Counted from the stretch's first letter, positions 1 through 9,087 are shown. The stretch: 64,000 nt of DNA from Halosolutus amylolyticus (GCF_023566055.1 NZ_JALIQP010000002.1:62001-126000), one strand, 5' to 3'. Numbers and translations are program-made. The notes: generated from the letters alone by a model not told the origin.

Positions 1-172
1 TCCGATCGTACCCTCGCTCCGCGAGTTCCGCGTCGATGTCGGCCACGGAGTGTTCTGCCTCCGCGAGCATGTCGAGGATCATCGCCCGGACGGGTTCGTC
101 GACGGCGCTCGAGACGTTCGTGTCCCTGACCGCGATGTCTTCGACCGTGACGTCCGACGTGAATTCGGCCAT
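1..172 (-). CDS. winged-helix (ArsR-like) transcriptional regulator, 3' part missing from window
   Basis: Leftward gene that runs off the left edge; only its first 57 codons are seen. The protein begins MAEFTSDVTVEDIAVRDTNV and continues with a segment rich in short helices (VRAMILDML, SVADIDAEL) as expected for the first helices of a winged helix-turn-helix domain. It lies divergent from the HMA protein and P-type ATPase genes, which is the usual place for a metal-responsive repressor of an efflux pump. No metal-binding cysteines are visible in the part present. Family assignment rests on the fragment and the neighbourhood, so it is moderate; regulation of the adjacent pump is inference. Confidence 0.6.
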   Translation of the reverse strand, partial: MAEFTSDVTVEDIAVRDTNVSSAVDEPVRAMILDMLAEAEHSVADIDAELAERGYDR

Positions 173-350
173 TGAATGGCGAGGGTAGGCGGCCGATCCG
201 TAAAAGTCGTTCAGCCGAACGACGCCGGTCGGTCGAAGGATCGCCCCCTCACAATCGGGGGATCGCAGTCCGTACCGACGCACCCCCTAGACGAGTCGTT
301 TCACCGGTGGAAACGCCTGTGATGGTATTCGAACAGGTCATTTGAGTGAT

Positions 351-358
351 ATATTTAT
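351..358 (+). promoter_or_regulatory. TATA-like box of the metal transport operon
   Basis: The AT-rich octamer atatttat stands in GC-rich surroundings. An expected transcription start 25-27 bases downstream would give a leader of under 10 bases before the ATG at 390, which supports that start over the in-frame ATG at 342 lying upstream of the box. Confidence 0.6.
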
Positions 359-389
359 GTGGTGGTTTCGTAGGGGTACTCGAAGGGAA

Positions 390-605
390 ATGACGCAGAT
401 CACCGAATACCGTGTGACCGACTTCGACTGCCCGACCTGTGCGAGCAACGTCGAACGATCGCTCTCGAAGACCGACGGCGTCGATCGCGTCGAGGTTCAC
501 TACACGACGGGCCGCGTCGAGATCGAGTACGACGAGGCCGCCGTCGACCCCGAGACGTTCGAACGAACGATCGCGAACCAGGGGTACAGCCCACAGCCCA
601 GGTGA
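390..605 (+). CDS. free-standing heavy-metal-associated (HMA) domain protein
   Basis: A 71-residue protein made of one ferredoxin-like HMA domain. The metal-binding loop is DFDCPTCASNVE with Cys14 and Cys17 (CxxC), and the rest follows the usual beta-alpha-beta-beta-alpha-beta pattern (SKTDGVDRVEVHYTTG, VDPETFERTI). Such proteins carry Cu(I) or Zn(II) to P1B-type ATPases. The next gene, a P-type ATPase without its own N-terminal HMA domain, begins 6 bases downstream, so this is most likely its separate metal chaperone or regulatory domain. The start at 390 is preferred because a TATA-like box lies at 351-358; an in-frame upstream ATG at 342 would put the box inside the gene. Metal identity cannot be told from the sequence. 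Confidence 0.88.
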   Translation: MTQITEYRVTDFDCPTCASNVERSLSKTDGVDRVEVHYTTGRVEIEYDEAAVDPETFERTIANQGYSPQPR

Positions 606-611
606 TCGGAC

Positions 612-2585
612 GTGAACCTCGAGCGATACGTCCGAAAACACCGGCAACCGATCGTCGTCGCCGCCAGCGGCCTGCTCTTCGCGGTGGGCTGGAGCCTCGG
701 CTACGTCCACGACGTCGAACGGGCGAGCGCCGCGCTGATGATCCTCGCGGCGGTCGTCGGCGGCTACGACGTCGCGAAGAAGGCGTACTACACCCTCCGG
801 AGCGGCACCGTCGGGATCAACACCCTCGTCACGCTGGCCGCGATCGGGGCGATCGCCATCGGCGAGTACTGGGAAGCGGCAGCCGTCGTCTTCCTGTTCT
901 CGCTGGGCAACTATCTCGAGGCGCGGACGATGGGCAAGACCCGCAACGCCCTCCAGGAATTGCTCGAGATGACGCCGGAGACGGCGATCGTTCGGCGCGA
1001 GGGTGAGGACGTGGAAGTGCCCGCAATGGAAGTCGAAACGGGCGAAACCGTCATCGTCAAACCCGGCGCGAGGGTCCCCGTCGACGGCGAGGTCACCGAG
1101 GGTGAAAGCAGCGAGGGATCGGAGATCCCTCGAGCGAACGGGGAACCCGTGAGCGCGATCGACCAGTCCCCCGTCACGGGCGAGAGTGCCCCCGTCCCCA
1201 AGTCGGCGGGCGACGAGGTTTACGCCGGGACGATCAACCAGGAGGGCGCACTCGAGGTCGTCGCGACCGGCACGGGCACCGATACGACGCTCGAACGGAT
1301 CATCCGCCGCGTCGAGGAGGCCCAGGAGGCGAAAGCGCCGACGGAGACGATCATCGAGCGCTTCGCGAGGTACTACACGCCCGCGATCGTCGTGCTGGCG
1401 GCCGGGACGTACGCGGTCTCCGGGAACGCGATCGTCGCGCTGACTCTGCTGGTCATCGGCTGTCCCGGCGCGCTGGTCATCGGCCCGCCGGTCAGCATCG
1501 TGAGCGCGATCGGCAACGCGGCGCGATCGGGCGTCCTGATGAAAGGCGGCGAGCACCTCGAGACCGCGGGCAAGATCGACCTCGTCGCGTTCGACAAGAC
1601 GGGAACCCTGACGAAAGGCGAGACGACCGTCGCATCCGTCGAGGGGTTCGGCGTCGACGCCGACGCGGTGCTTCGCGACGCGGCGATCGCCGAGAAGAAG
1701 AGCGAACACCACCTCGCGGACGCGATCCTTGCGGCCGTCCGGGGCGACGACGACGGCTCCAGCGCGGCCCACCTGACCGACGGCGGAGCGATCACCGAAC
1801 GGCCGGGAGACGACGCGAGCGTCGCGTCGCCGACGATCCCCGATCCCGACGCGTTCGAGGTCGTCCCCGGGAAAGGCGTCGTCGCGAGCCACGACGATCG
1901 TCGGATCGTCGTCGGCAACCGCGCGCTCCTCGCCGAACGCGGGATCGAAGTCCCGGCCCCGATAGCGGACCACGTTCGCGAGCGCGAGGCGGCCGGCGAG
2001 ACGGCGGTCCACGTCGTCCGTGACGGCCAGGTCGTGGGCGTCGTCTCGCTTCGGGACGAACTCCGTCCCGCGGCGGCGGACGTCGTCGCGGACCTGCAGG
2101 ACGCCGGCGTCCGCACGGTGATGCTTACCGGAGACAACGAGCGTACCGCCCGCGCAGTGGCCGAAACGATCGGGATCGACGACTACCGGGCGGCACTGTT
2201 GCCCGAGGAGAAACAGGACGCCGTCCGATCGTTCCAGGAGGAGGGCCACGTCGTGGCGATGGTCGGCGACGGCATCAACGACGCACCCTCGCTGGCCACC
2301 GCCGACGTCGGGATCGCGATGGGCGCTGCCGGAACCGACACGGCGATCCAGACGGCCGACATGGCCCTGATGGCCGACGACCTGGAGCGCATTCCCTACG
2401 CCGTCTCGCTCAGCAAGGCGACCCGCTGGAACGTCGCGGAGAACGTCGCGATGGCCGTGGCGACGGTCGTCCTGTTGCTGGCCGGTGTCTTCGCCGGCTA
2501 CGTCCACATGGCGAGCGGTATGCTCGTCCACATCGGGAGCGTGCTGCTGGTCATCCTGAACGGCATGCGACTGTTGCGGTACTGA
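612..2585 (+). CDS. heavy-metal-translocating P-type ATPase (P1B) with a CPG membrane motif
   Basis: 657 residues, GTG start. It pumps a transition metal across the cytoplasmic membrane using ATP. Visible motifs: two N-terminal hydrophobic hairpins, actuator motif TGES, phosphorylation site DKTGTLT at Asp328, SEHH at about 364-367 (the HP locus, usually SEHP), hinge MLTGDN, and GDGINDAP near 552. The intramembrane metal motif is C284-P285-G286 instead of the common CPC, CPH or SPC, and the last membrane helix has VHIGSVLLVILN with His640 where zinc pumps of the ZntA type carry an Asp (DxG) and P1B-4 pumps carry HEG. There is no N-terminal HMA domain; that domain is encoded separately just upstream. 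Transport of some transition metal is secure, the specificity is not. Confidence 0.92.
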   Translation: MNLERYVRKHRQPIVVAASGLLFAVGWSLGYVHDVERASAALMILAAVVGGYDVAKKAYYTLRSGTVGINTLVTLAAIGAIAIGEYWEAAAVVFLFSLGNYLEARTMGKTRNALQELLEMTPETAIVRREGEDVEVPAMEVETGETVIVKPGARVPVDGEVTEGESSEGSEIPRANGEPVSAIDQSPVTGESAPVPKSAGDEVYAGTINQEGALEVVATGTGTDTTLERIIRRVEEAQEAKAPTETIIERFARYYTPAIVVLAAGTYAVSGNAIVALTLLVIGCPGALVIGPPVSIVSAIGNAARSGVLMKGGEHLETAGKIDLVAFDKTGTLTKGETTVASVEGFGVDADAVLRDAAIAEKKSEHHLADAILAAVRGDDDGSSAAHLTDGGAITERPGDDASVASPTIPDPDAFEVVPGKGVVASHDDRRIVVGNRALLAERGIEVPAPIADHVREREAAGETAVHVVRDGQVVGVVSLRDELRPAAADVVADLQDAGVRTVMLTGDNERTARAVAETIGIDDYRAALLPEEKQDAVRSFQEEGHVVAMVGDGINDAPSLATADVGIAMGAAGTDTAIQTADMALMADDLERIPYAVSLSKATRWNVAENVAMAVATVVLLLAGVFAGYVHMASGMLVHIGSVLLVILNGMRLLRY

Positions 2586-2617
2586 CGACTGATCGATCCG
2601 ATCCACATTACACGACA

Positions 2618-3265
2618 ATGACCGACACTACCACCGACCCCGACCGCACGAGCACGAACTGGAAAGTCGACTACGAGGACGTCGAACCGATCCGACTCCG
2701 TGACCCCGCCGCCGAGGCGCTGGCCGTCGTCGATCCGGACGACCCGATCGTCGTTACGTACGAGGACGTCGTGAAGGCGGCGGGCCACTCCTGTCCCACG
2801 GCGGCAGGTGCCTACCGCATCGCGCAGGCCGGCCTCGACGCGCTGTACCCCGGCGACGAACTCCCGGTCCGCGGCAACGTCGCGGTGCTCGCCGGCGGGC
2901 CGCGGGACGATCCGGCCTACGGCGTCACGTCTCGACTCGTCTCGTACGTCACGGGGGCCGCGGGCGAGGACGGCTTCGCCGGACTGGCCGGTGGCCACGG
3001 CGGCCGCAAGGACCTGCTCCGGTTCGGCGCGATCGGCGTCGACGGAATCGCCTTCGAGTTCACGCGCACCGACACCGACGAGACGGTCCGCATCACGTAC
3101 GACACGTCGAAGATCCCGGACGCCGGCCCGGCCACGCGGCACTTGCCGGCGCTGATCGAGGGCGACGCGACCGACGCGGAACGCGAGGAATTCACGGCGG
3201 CGTGGCACGATCGGGTCGACGCAATCTTGCGGGGCGATCGATACGTGACCGTCGATCCGCAGTAA
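2618..3265 (+). CDS. FmdE-like domain protein of the metal operon
   Basis: 215 residues, 32 bases after the ATPase stop and probably cotranscribed. Residues 45-155 resemble the FmdE family (named after formylmethanofuran dehydrogenase subunit E): an early GHSCPTAAGAYRIA helix with His57 and Cys59, followed by a beta-rich segment with AVLAGGP and a GGHGGRKDLLRFG loop. In this family the His and Cys take part in metal binding. Haloarchaea do not make methane, so a formylmethanofuran role is not expected; a role in handling the metal moved by the neighbouring ATPase is inferred from position only. The C-terminal 40 residues are acidic and helical. Family membership is fairly sure, function unknown. 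Confidence 0.65.
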   Translation: MTDTTTDPDRTSTNWKVDYEDVEPIRLRDPAAEALAVVDPDDPIVVTYEDVVKAAGHSCPTAAGAYRIAQAGLDALYPGDELPVRGNVAVLAGGPRDDPAYGVTSRLVSYVTGAAGEDGFAGLAGGHGGRKDLLRFGAIGVDGIAFEFTRTDTDETVRITYDTSKIPDAGPATRHLPALIEGDATDAEREEFTAAWHDRVDAILRGDRYVTVDPQ

Positions 3266-3309
3266 TACTACCGGATAACAGTCAGTGAATACTCGATCGC
3301 GTCTCGACG

Positions 3310-3330
3310 GCTGTCGTCAGCGACGACAGC
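3310..3330. repeat. 9-bp inverted repeat with 3-base loop
   Basis: GCTGTCGTC and GACGACAGC are perfect complements separated by AGC. It lies 45 bases beyond the stop of the FmdE-like gene and could act in its transcript end, but no clear T-tract follows directly. Confidence 0.6.
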
Positions 3331-3375
3331 GTCTCGAGTGCGATCGATGTATGAACCGTTTTGTCCGGCAGTATA

Positions 3376-3406
3376 AGCCGACGCCGTCTCGGAGACGGCG
3401 TCGGCT
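3376..3406. repeat. 31-bp near-perfect palindrome upstream of priS
   Basis: Two 15-base arms (AGCCGACGCCGTCTC and its exact complement) flank a single central G. It sits about 90 bases before the priS TATA-like box, between the metal operon and the replication genes. It could be a protein-binding operator, a terminator stem for the upstream operon, or a mobile short palindrome. Confidence 0.75.
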
Positions 3407-3467
3407 ACCGATTCCGACATCAGCGGACGGTGGTCCCCTGTACTGTCCGAGACGAACAGTCCAATAC

Positions 3468-3475
3468 AATTATAC
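3468..3475 (+). promoter_or_regulatory. TATA-like box of priS
   Basis: The sequence aattatac lies about 30 bases before the ATG at 3503, the spacing seen for leaderless haloarchaeal transcripts. Confidence 0.6.
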
Positions 3476-3502
3476 CGGACCCACCCCGAGTAGGCGAAGC
3501 GC

Positions 3503-4678
3503 ATGGAGGAGCGAACGAGGGCCTATCTTCGGGGGCGATTTCGCGATCACTACCGGCGGACGGAGCTATCGCCGCCGCCCGCGGCCAACGAACGCGAGTG
3601 GGGCTTCATCCCCTGGACCGACGGACCGGGGACGACCATGGTTCGGCACCGATCGTTACTCGAACTGGGGGACCTCTCGGAGTTTCTCGTCCGCAAGCGC
3701 CCGCGACACGTCTACTTCTCCGCGGGGCGCTTCCGCGATCCGGGAGCCAGTTCGATGAGCGAGAAGGACTGGCAGTCCGCGGACCTGGTCTTCGACCTGG
3801 ACGCCGACCACCTCCCCAACGTGACCCTCGGCGAGGACTCCTATGCGGAGATGCTCGCGACGTGCAAGGACGCCCTCCTCCGATTGCTGGACTTCCTCGA
3901 GAACGACTTCGGCTTCGACGATCTGGAAATCGTCTTCTCCGGCGGCCGGGGCTATCACGTCCACGTCCGCGACGAGTCCGTCCTGCACTTAGAACGGGAA
4001 CACCGCCGCGAGATCGTCGACTACGTCCGCGGCATCGGGCTGGACTTCGAGGAACTGATCGAGACCGAGACCGTCGCGGGGCTAGGTCGCGAGACGCCGA
4101 CAGAACGACGCACGCTACGGATCGACGGCGGCTGGGGCAACCGGATCCACACCCACTTCATGGCCTTCGTCGACGACCTCCTCGAGATGGAGGAGAAAGC
4201 CGCGCTCGATCGCCTCCAGCAGTTCGACGGCATCGGCGAGGGGAAAGCGCAGGCGACGCTGAACGCCGCCCGGAACAACCACGAGGGGCTCGAGGCGGGC
4301 AACGTCACCGTCCACACCGCGGTCGCGCAACTGGCCGAGCGGTTCGCGTCGACGGCCGTCGAACGGGACAACGCGCCGATCGACGAACCCGTCACCACCG
4401 ACACGAACCGGCTCATCCGGCTTCCCGGGAGCCTCCACGGCGGCAGCGGCCTCGAGACGGTCCGGCTCGATCGGGACGAGGTCGCCGACTTCGAACCGCT
4501 GGTCGACGCCGTCCCCGGGACGTTCCGCGGGCACGAGATCACGGTCGACGTCACCGACGGCGGCGAGGTCGAACTCGGGGGGAATAGTTTTACAGTCTCG
4601 GAGGGTGATCAGTCACTACCGGAGTACGTCGCCGTGTTTCTCATGGCGCGTGGCAGGGCTGAAAAGGAGAAAGAATGA
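3503..4678 (+). CDS. priS: DNA primase small (catalytic) subunit PriS
   Basis: 391 residues. It makes RNA/DNA primers for replication together with PriL. The catalytic acidic motif is seen as LVFDLDADH (Asp98, Asp100, both expected metal ligands) and the nucleotide-binding SGGRGYHVHV motif starts at Ser146; both are hallmarks of archaeal/eukaryotic primase small subunits. A later segment TTDTNRLIRLPGSLHGGSG holds the conserved C-terminal signature. The length agrees with haloarchaeal PriS. The stop overlaps the start of the GINS gene by four bases (ATGA), so the two should be translated as a coupled pair, an arrangement that fits their joint work at the replication fork. Confidence 0.96.
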   Translation: MEERTRAYLRGRFRDHYRRTELSPPPAANEREWGFIPWTDGPGTTMVRHRSLLELGDLSEFLVRKRPRHVYFSAGRFRDPGASSMSEKDWQSADLVFDLDADHLPNVTLGEDSYAEMLATCKDALLRLLDFLENDFGFDDLEIVFSGGRGYHVHVRDESVLHLEREHRREIVDYVRGIGLDFEELIETETVAGLGRETPTERRTLRIDGGWGNRIHTHFMAFVDDLLEMEEKAALDRLQQFDGIGEGKAQATLNAARNNHEGLEAGNVTVHTAVAQLAERFASTAVERDNAPIDEPVTTDTNRLIRLPGSLHGGSGLETVRLDRDEVADFEPLVDAVPGTFRGHEITVDVTDGGEVELGGNSFTVSEGDQSLPEYVAVFLMARGRAEKEKE

Positions 4679-5640
4679 ATCTAGACGAGTTGCGTTCGGT
4701 CCAGAGCAAGGAGCGCCAGAAGGACAGCCTCCAGAATTTGCGCCCCTCGTTCTACCAGGAGGTCGGCGACTACATCGCTGATCTCGAGGCCGAACGCGAT
4801 CGCGTCGCCGAACAGGCCGACGATCCGTTCTCCTCGCCCGAGGTGGGTCGGCTCACCGACGAGATCGAGACCGCCCGCGACGTCGTCGAGGCCATCTACG
4901 AGCGCCGCATGGGAAAACTCGTCAAACAGGCCAGCCTCTCTGCGGCCGGCATGCCGGCCGACGACGAGGGGCTGACGGCCGAAGAGCAGGACCTCTTTTC
5001 GGACCTCGTCGATCGGATCCAGTCGAACAAGGGTCGCGTCCTCGAGACGCTCGAGGGCGGTCCCGACGAGGCGGCGAGCGATGCCACACCGGCGACCACG
5101 GACGACGATCCCGTATCACCCGATGCACCGCCGACTCGGGACGACCCGGGGCAGGCCGATGCACCCCCGGCACCGCCCGAGGAACCCGTCCCCGAACAGG
5201 TCCCACCCGAAGACGGGCCCGCGACCGGGACCACGGCCGACGGTAGTGGCGTCACCCCCGCGGACGTGATGGGTGGCGACCCGGCGTCGACCGACCTGCC
5301 GGCCCGAGAAGGTGACGGAGACGAGACGCCGTCACCGCCGGACAGCCCCGATCCCGAACCGGCCGAGACGGACGTCCCCGGGGGCCCGTCCGATCGGGAT
5401 CGATCGGAACCCGCCACCGACGCGACACCCGCCGGGAACGATCGGTCCGCGGCAACCGGGGCCGGCGGGGACGATCGATCGGACGTCGATCGACTCACCG
5501 TGCGGATCACGCAGGACGTCGGCTCGATTCTCGGCGTCGACGACCGCGAGTACACCCTCTCGCGTGACGACGTGGTCACCCTGCCGGAACAGAACGCGAC
5601 GCCGCTCGTCGAACAGGAAGCGGCCGAACCGCTCGAATAA
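4675..5640 (+). CDS. GINS complex subunit (Gins51/Sld5-Psf1-like)
   Basis: 321 residues. The GINS complex links the MCM helicase to primase and polymerase at archaeal replication forks. The N-terminal 125 residues are the helical A domain (starting MNLDELRSVQSKERQKDS, with the EIETARDVVEAIYERRMGKL helix). Residues about 125-265 are a low-complexity, Pro/Asp-rich linker, much longer than in non-halophilic relatives. The final 50 residues (VRITQDVGSILGVDDREYTL, then VVTLPEQNATPLVEQ) form the small B domain; its C-terminal placement marks the Gins51 type. It is coupled to priS through an ATGA overlap, a pairing typical of haloarchaea. Confidence 0.9.
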   Translation: MNLDELRSVQSKERQKDSLQNLRPSFYQEVGDYIADLEAERDRVAEQADDPFSSPEVGRLTDEIETARDVVEAIYERRMGKLVKQASLSAAGMPADDEGLTAEEQDLFSDLVDRIQSNKGRVLETLEGGPDEAASDATPATTDDDPVSPDAPPTRDDPGQADAPPAPPEEPVPEQVPPEDGPATGTTADGSGVTPADVMGGDPASTDLPAREGDGDETPSPPDSPDPEPAETDVPGGPSDRDRSEPATDATPAGNDRSAATGAGGDDRSDVDRLTVRITQDVGSILGVDDREYTLSRDDVVTLPEQNATPLVEQEAAEPLE

Positions 5641-5716
5641 CCGGGTCCGATACGGACGCGCCGTTCGATCACGGACTAACGCGTGTAGGATCGCAGGGTG
5701 TGTATTTTACGATCAT

Positions 5717-5725
5717 AAAATATAC
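5717..5725 (+). promoter_or_regulatory. TATA-like box of the peroxiredoxin gene
   Basis: The run aaaatatac lies 25-33 bases before the ATG at 5750 and favours that ATG over the GTG at 5744. Confidence 0.65.
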
Positions 5726-5749
5726 AACTGTACTCGCTAACGTGTGGCT

Positions 5750-6226
5750 ATGCTCGACGTAGGCGACGACGCACCGGAGTTCGAACTGCCCAACCAGCAC
5801 GGCGAGACCGTCCGCCGCTCCGACTTCGAGGGGCAGCGACTCGTCGTGTACTTCTATCCACGCGCGAACACGGAGGGCTGTACCACCGAAGCCCGATCGT
5901 TCGACGACGCGAAACCGGCGTTCGACGATCGGGACGTCGCTATCGTCGGGATCAGCGACGATCCCGTCGACGACCTCGCCGACTTCGCGGGCGAGTACGA
6001 TCTCGAGTTCGACCTCCTCTCGGACGAGTTCGGCGAGGTCGCCACGCTGTACGAGTCCTACGGCGAGAAACACATGTTCGGGAACACCTTCGACGGCGTC
6101 TTCCGGAACACCTACCTCGTCGGTCCCGACGGGACGATCGAGGCGGTTTACGAGGGCGTCACGCCCGAGGGTCACGCGAAAGAGGTGCTCGCCGATCTCG
6201 ACGGCGCCGAAGTCGCCGCCGACTGA
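5750..6226 (+). CDS. bcp: thiol peroxidase of the Bcp/PrxQ peroxiredoxin family
   Basis: 158 residues, cytoplasmic. It reduces hydrogen peroxide and organic hydroperoxides at a reactive cysteine. The fold is marked by DDAPEFELPNQHGETV at the N-terminus and the active-site loop YPRANTEGCTTEA with the peroxidatic Cys44. No second cysteine is present, so it must work as a one-Cys enzyme that depends on an external thiol. Thr and Arg companions of the active site are present (Thr41). The gene stands alone behind a good TATA-like box, with a start at 5750 giving an essentially leaderless message. Confidence 0.93.
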   Translation: MLDVGDDAPEFELPNQHGETVRRSDFEGQRLVVYFYPRANTEGCTTEARSFDDAKPAFDDRDVAIVGISDDPVDDLADFAGEYDLEFDLLSDEFGEVATLYESYGEKHMFGNTFDGVFRNTYLVGPDGTIEAVYEGVTPEGHAKEVLADLDGAEVAAD

Positions 6227-6334
6227 GACGGGTCGGTCGGTCGGGACTGATCCGCCTGTCGTTCGCGTCGTTCGTCACGAACGCGCCGTTCGAAATTCGA
6301 TCGCGGACGCGATCGGCCGCCGCTCGTCGCGACC

Positions 6335-8599
6335 TTACTGGAAGGTGCGCCCGAGCTGGTCCTCTTCCTGGGCCGGTTCGGCCTGCTGGAACTCCTCTTC
6401 GATCTCCTCGTAGCGCTCGCGGGTCTCGGGGGTCACGCTCGGGTTGATCTCCTCTAAGGCGTGCTCGAAGTGTTCCTTGCTGATGCGGACGTTGCCGATC
6501 GTGTCGTCCATCTCCTCGGGGTCGACCGAGTTGATGAACTCGCGGCTCGCGGCCATCGACGCCTCGCGAGTGACGGCCTCGATGTCCGCGCCGACGTAGC
6601 CCTCGGTCTCGCTCGCCAGCCAGTCGAGGTCGACCGCGTCGGCCAGCGGCTTGTCGCGGGTGTGGACCTCGAAGATCTTCTTGCGGCCGTCCTCGTCCGG
6701 CACGGGGACGTGGACGTGACGGTCCAGCCGGCCGGGCCGGAGCAGGGCCGAGTCGATCAGGTCCGGCCGGTTGGTCGTCGCGATCACGACGACGTCCTCG
6801 AGTTCCTCGAGCCCGTCGAGTTCGGTCAGCAGCTGTGAGACGACGCGCTCGCCGACGCCGGAGTCACCCTGGCGCTGGCCGCGTTCGCCCGCGATCGAGT
6901 CGATCTCGTCGAAGAAGATCACGGTCGGGGCGTTCGAGCGCGCCTTCTCGAAGACCTCGCGGACCCCCTTCTCGGACTCGCCGACGTACTTGTTCAGCAG
7001 TTCGGGGCCCTTGATCGAGATGAAGTTCGACTCGGCCTCGTTGGCGACCGCCTTGGCGAGTAGCGTCTTCCCGGTGCCGGGCGGCCCGTACATGAGGACG
7101 CCCTTGGCGGCCTCCATGTCCAGGGTCTCGAACACCTGCGGGTAGTCCAGCGGCCACTGGATCGTCTCGCGCAGGCGCTCTTTGGTATCACCGAGTCCAC
7201 CGACGTCGTTCCAGGTGACGTCGGGGACTTCGACGAAGACCTCGCGCATCGCGGAGGGCTGGATTCCCTTGAGCGCCTCCTTGAAGTCCCCCTCGGACAC
7301 CTGCAGGGACTCGAGTACGTCCGCGTCGATCTCCTCGGACTCGAGGTCGAGTTCCGGCCGAATGCGCCGGAGCGCGTTCATCGCGCTCTCGCGGGCCAGC
7401 GACTCGAGGTCGGCCCCGACGAAGCCGTGCGTGTTGGCGGCGTAGTGATCGAGATCGATCGACTCGGTGAGGGGCATCCCGCGGGTGTGGACCTGCAGGA
7501 TCTCCTTGCGGCCGTCCTTGTCCGGAACGCCGATCTCGATCTCGCGATCGAATCGACCGCCACGGCGCAGTGCGGGGTCGATGTCGTCGATCCGGTTCGT
7601 CGCGGCGATGACGGTGACGCGACCGCGCTCCTCGAGGCCGTCCATCAGCGAGAGTAGCTGGGCGACCACGCGCCGCTCGACGTCGCCGCCGGCCTCCTCG
7701 CGCTTGGCCGCGATCGAGTCGAGTTCGTCGATGAAGATGATCGCGGGGGCGTTCTCCTCGGCCTCCTCGAACACCTCGCGGAGCTGCTCCTCGCTCTCGC
7801 CGTAGTACTTCGACATGATCTCCGGGCCGGAGATCGTCTCGAAGTGGGCGTCGATCTCGTTCGCCACGGCTTTCGCCATCAGCGTCTTCCCGGTCCCCGG
7901 CGGGCCGTGCAGGAGGACGCCCTTCGGCGGTTCGATGCCGAGCTGCTGGAACAGCTCGGGGTGGCGCATCGGCAGTTCGATCATCTCGCGGACCTGGTCG
8001 AGTTCGTCGTCCAGGCCGCCGATGTCCTCGTAGGTGACGTTCGGGACGCCCTCGGCGGCGGGTCCGCCGCCGGCACTGACCTGCTCGGCCGGCGTCTCGG
8101 AGATTTCGATGTTCGTCGAGTCCGTGATGACGACCGTGCCCGAGGGCGAGGTGCTCGCGATCTTCAGCGGCACCGACTGCCCGGAACTCGCCATCGGACC
8201 GAACGAGAGCGAGAACGGGACCGTCTGTCCTTCGGTGACGGCCTGTCCGCTCAGCTTGTCGCGAACGAGCGGGCCGATGTCACCGCGGATGCGAAGGTTC
8301 TGCGGGAGCGCCACGGTGACCGACTTCGCGGGACTGACGTCCGCGGGCTCGACCGTCACGCGGTCGTCGATCCCAACGTCGGCCTCCTGCCGGAGACGGC
8401 CGTCGATCCTGACGATCCCGCGGCCCTCGTCTTCGGGGTAGCCGGGCCAGACGCGAGCGACGGCCTGGCCGTCACCGTTGCCCTCGAGGACGATGTAGTC
8501 TCCGTTCTCGAGATCGAGTTCGCGCATCGAGACCCGATCGATCGCGGCCAGTCCGCGCCCTGCGTCTTTCTGTTTCAGTGGTTTGACAGTAAGTTTCAT
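6335..8599 (-). CDS. Cdc48/VAT-type AAA+ ATPase (double AAA unfoldase)
   Basis: 754 residues. A hexameric unfoldase that pulls apart proteins, probably for the proteasome. The double-psi-barrel/4beta N domain covers residues 1-180 ([16 protein letters not shown]). D1 has Walker A GPPGTGKT (Lys238), Walker [12 protein letters not shown] and the pore loop [10 protein letters not shown]2 has a second GPPGTGKT near residue 508, [13 protein letters not shown] and the pore loop [10 protein letters not shown]. The start at 8599 overlaps the stop of the upstream Hsp20-like gene (ATGA), so an apparently longer reading frame reaching further upstream is not used. The last 20 residues are acidic and Gln-rich ([14 protein letters not shown]), a tail that may bind partners. 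Confidence 0.95.
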   Translation of the reverse strand: MKLTVKPLKQKDAGRGLAAIDRVSMRELDLENGDYIVLEGNGDGQAVARVWPGYPEDEGRGIVRIDGRLRQEADVGIDDRVTVEPADVSPAKSVTVALPQNLRIRGDIGPLVRDKLSGQAVTEGQTVPFSLSFGPMASSGQSVPLKIASTSPSGTVVITDSTNIEISETPAEQVSAGGGPAAEGVPNVTYEDIGGLDDELDQVREMIELPMRHPELFQQLGIEPPKGVLLHGPPGTGKTLMAKAVANEIDAHFETISGPEIMSKYYGESEEQLREVFEEAEENAPAIIFIDELDSIAAKREEAGGDVERRVVAQLLSLMDGLEERGRVTVIAATNRIDDIDPALRRGGRFDREIEIGVPDKDGRKEILQVHTRGMPLTESIDLDHYAANTHGFVGADLESLARESAMNALRRIRPELDLESEEIDADVLESLQVSEGDFKEALKGIQPSAMREVFVEVPDVTWNDVGGLGDTKERLRETIQWPLDYPQVFETLDMEAAKGVLMYGPPGTGKTLLAKAVANEAESNFISIKGPELLNKYVGESEKGVREVFEKARSNAPTVIFFDEIDSIAGERGQRQGDSGVGERVVSQLLTELDGLEELEDVVVIATTNRPDLIDSALLRPGRLDRHVHVPVPDEDGRKKIFEVHTRDKPLADAVDLDWLASETEGYVGADIEAVTREASMAASREFINSVDPEEMDDTIGNVRISKEHFEHALEEINPSVTPETRERYEEIEEEFQQAEPAQEEDQLGRTFQ

Positions 8600-8844
8600 C
8601 GGTGGCCCTCCATTTCGACAGTGAGCACGCCGTTTTGCATAAACGTGTGCGCGTCGTCCGCGTCGACCGGCAGTTCGAACTCGTACTGGTCGTCGTCGAC
8701 CACGACGATAACGGTATCGTCGACGAGGTCGACGGACGCGTCGGTCCGGGCCGCACCGAAGTCGACGGCCACGACCGTCTCGTCGTCGTACTCGTACTGC
8801 CGGGCGACCTGCCCGTCTTCGCGAGTGAATTGTTCGAGTGTCAT
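8596..8844 (-). CDS. small Hsp20-fold-like protein coupled to cdc48
   Basis: 82 residues starting [20 protein letters not shown]. The predicted all-beta pattern and the final [12 protein letters not shown], like the G-V/I-L motif at the end of alpha-crystallin domains, suggest a minimal Hsp20/CS fold (a haloarchaeal domain of unknown function). Its stop overlaps the Cdc48 start by four bases, so translation is coupled and a shared job in protein quality control is plausible. A TATA-like ttttata stretch near 8875-8883 supports transcription of the pair from here. A TTG two codons upstream (8850) is an alternative start. Confidence 0.75.
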   Translation of the reverse strand: MTLEQFTREDGQVARQYEYDDETVVAVDFGAARTDASVDLVDDTVIVVVDDDQYEFELPVDADDAHTFMQNGVLTVEMEGHR

Positions 8845-8873
8845 CTTCAACTAACCCCAGGTAAGCATCCATA

Positions 8874-8883
8874 GTATAAAAAC
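8874..8883 (-). promoter_or_regulatory. TATA-like box of the Hsp20-like/cdc48 operon
   Basis: Read on the minus strand the sequence ggtttttata lies about 30-38 bases before the ATG at 8844, leaving a leader of less than ten bases. Confidence 0.55.
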
Positions 8884-9087
8884 CTTTCACCGGTTACCCC
8901 GGCGACGGCGTCCGAATACGAGAAAGATCGCTGTTCGCAGTTCACAGTAGATTGACTCGGTCGCGACGGGACAGGACAGCGGGTCAACCGTCCAACGGCG
9001 CCGCGTCACACGGGCTCCTGAATCCGCGACAGGCCCGTCATCCGGTAGCGCCGATGCCGCCTCGCTCGCGGTCGTCGTCGGATCGAG

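Noticed and set aside
249-2618. Long leftward open frame opposite the P-type ATPase
   Set aside because: It is the mirror of a gene with clear motifs; GC-rich haloarchaeal genes leave the opposite strand open. The translation is basic/Asp-Arg repetitive without domains.
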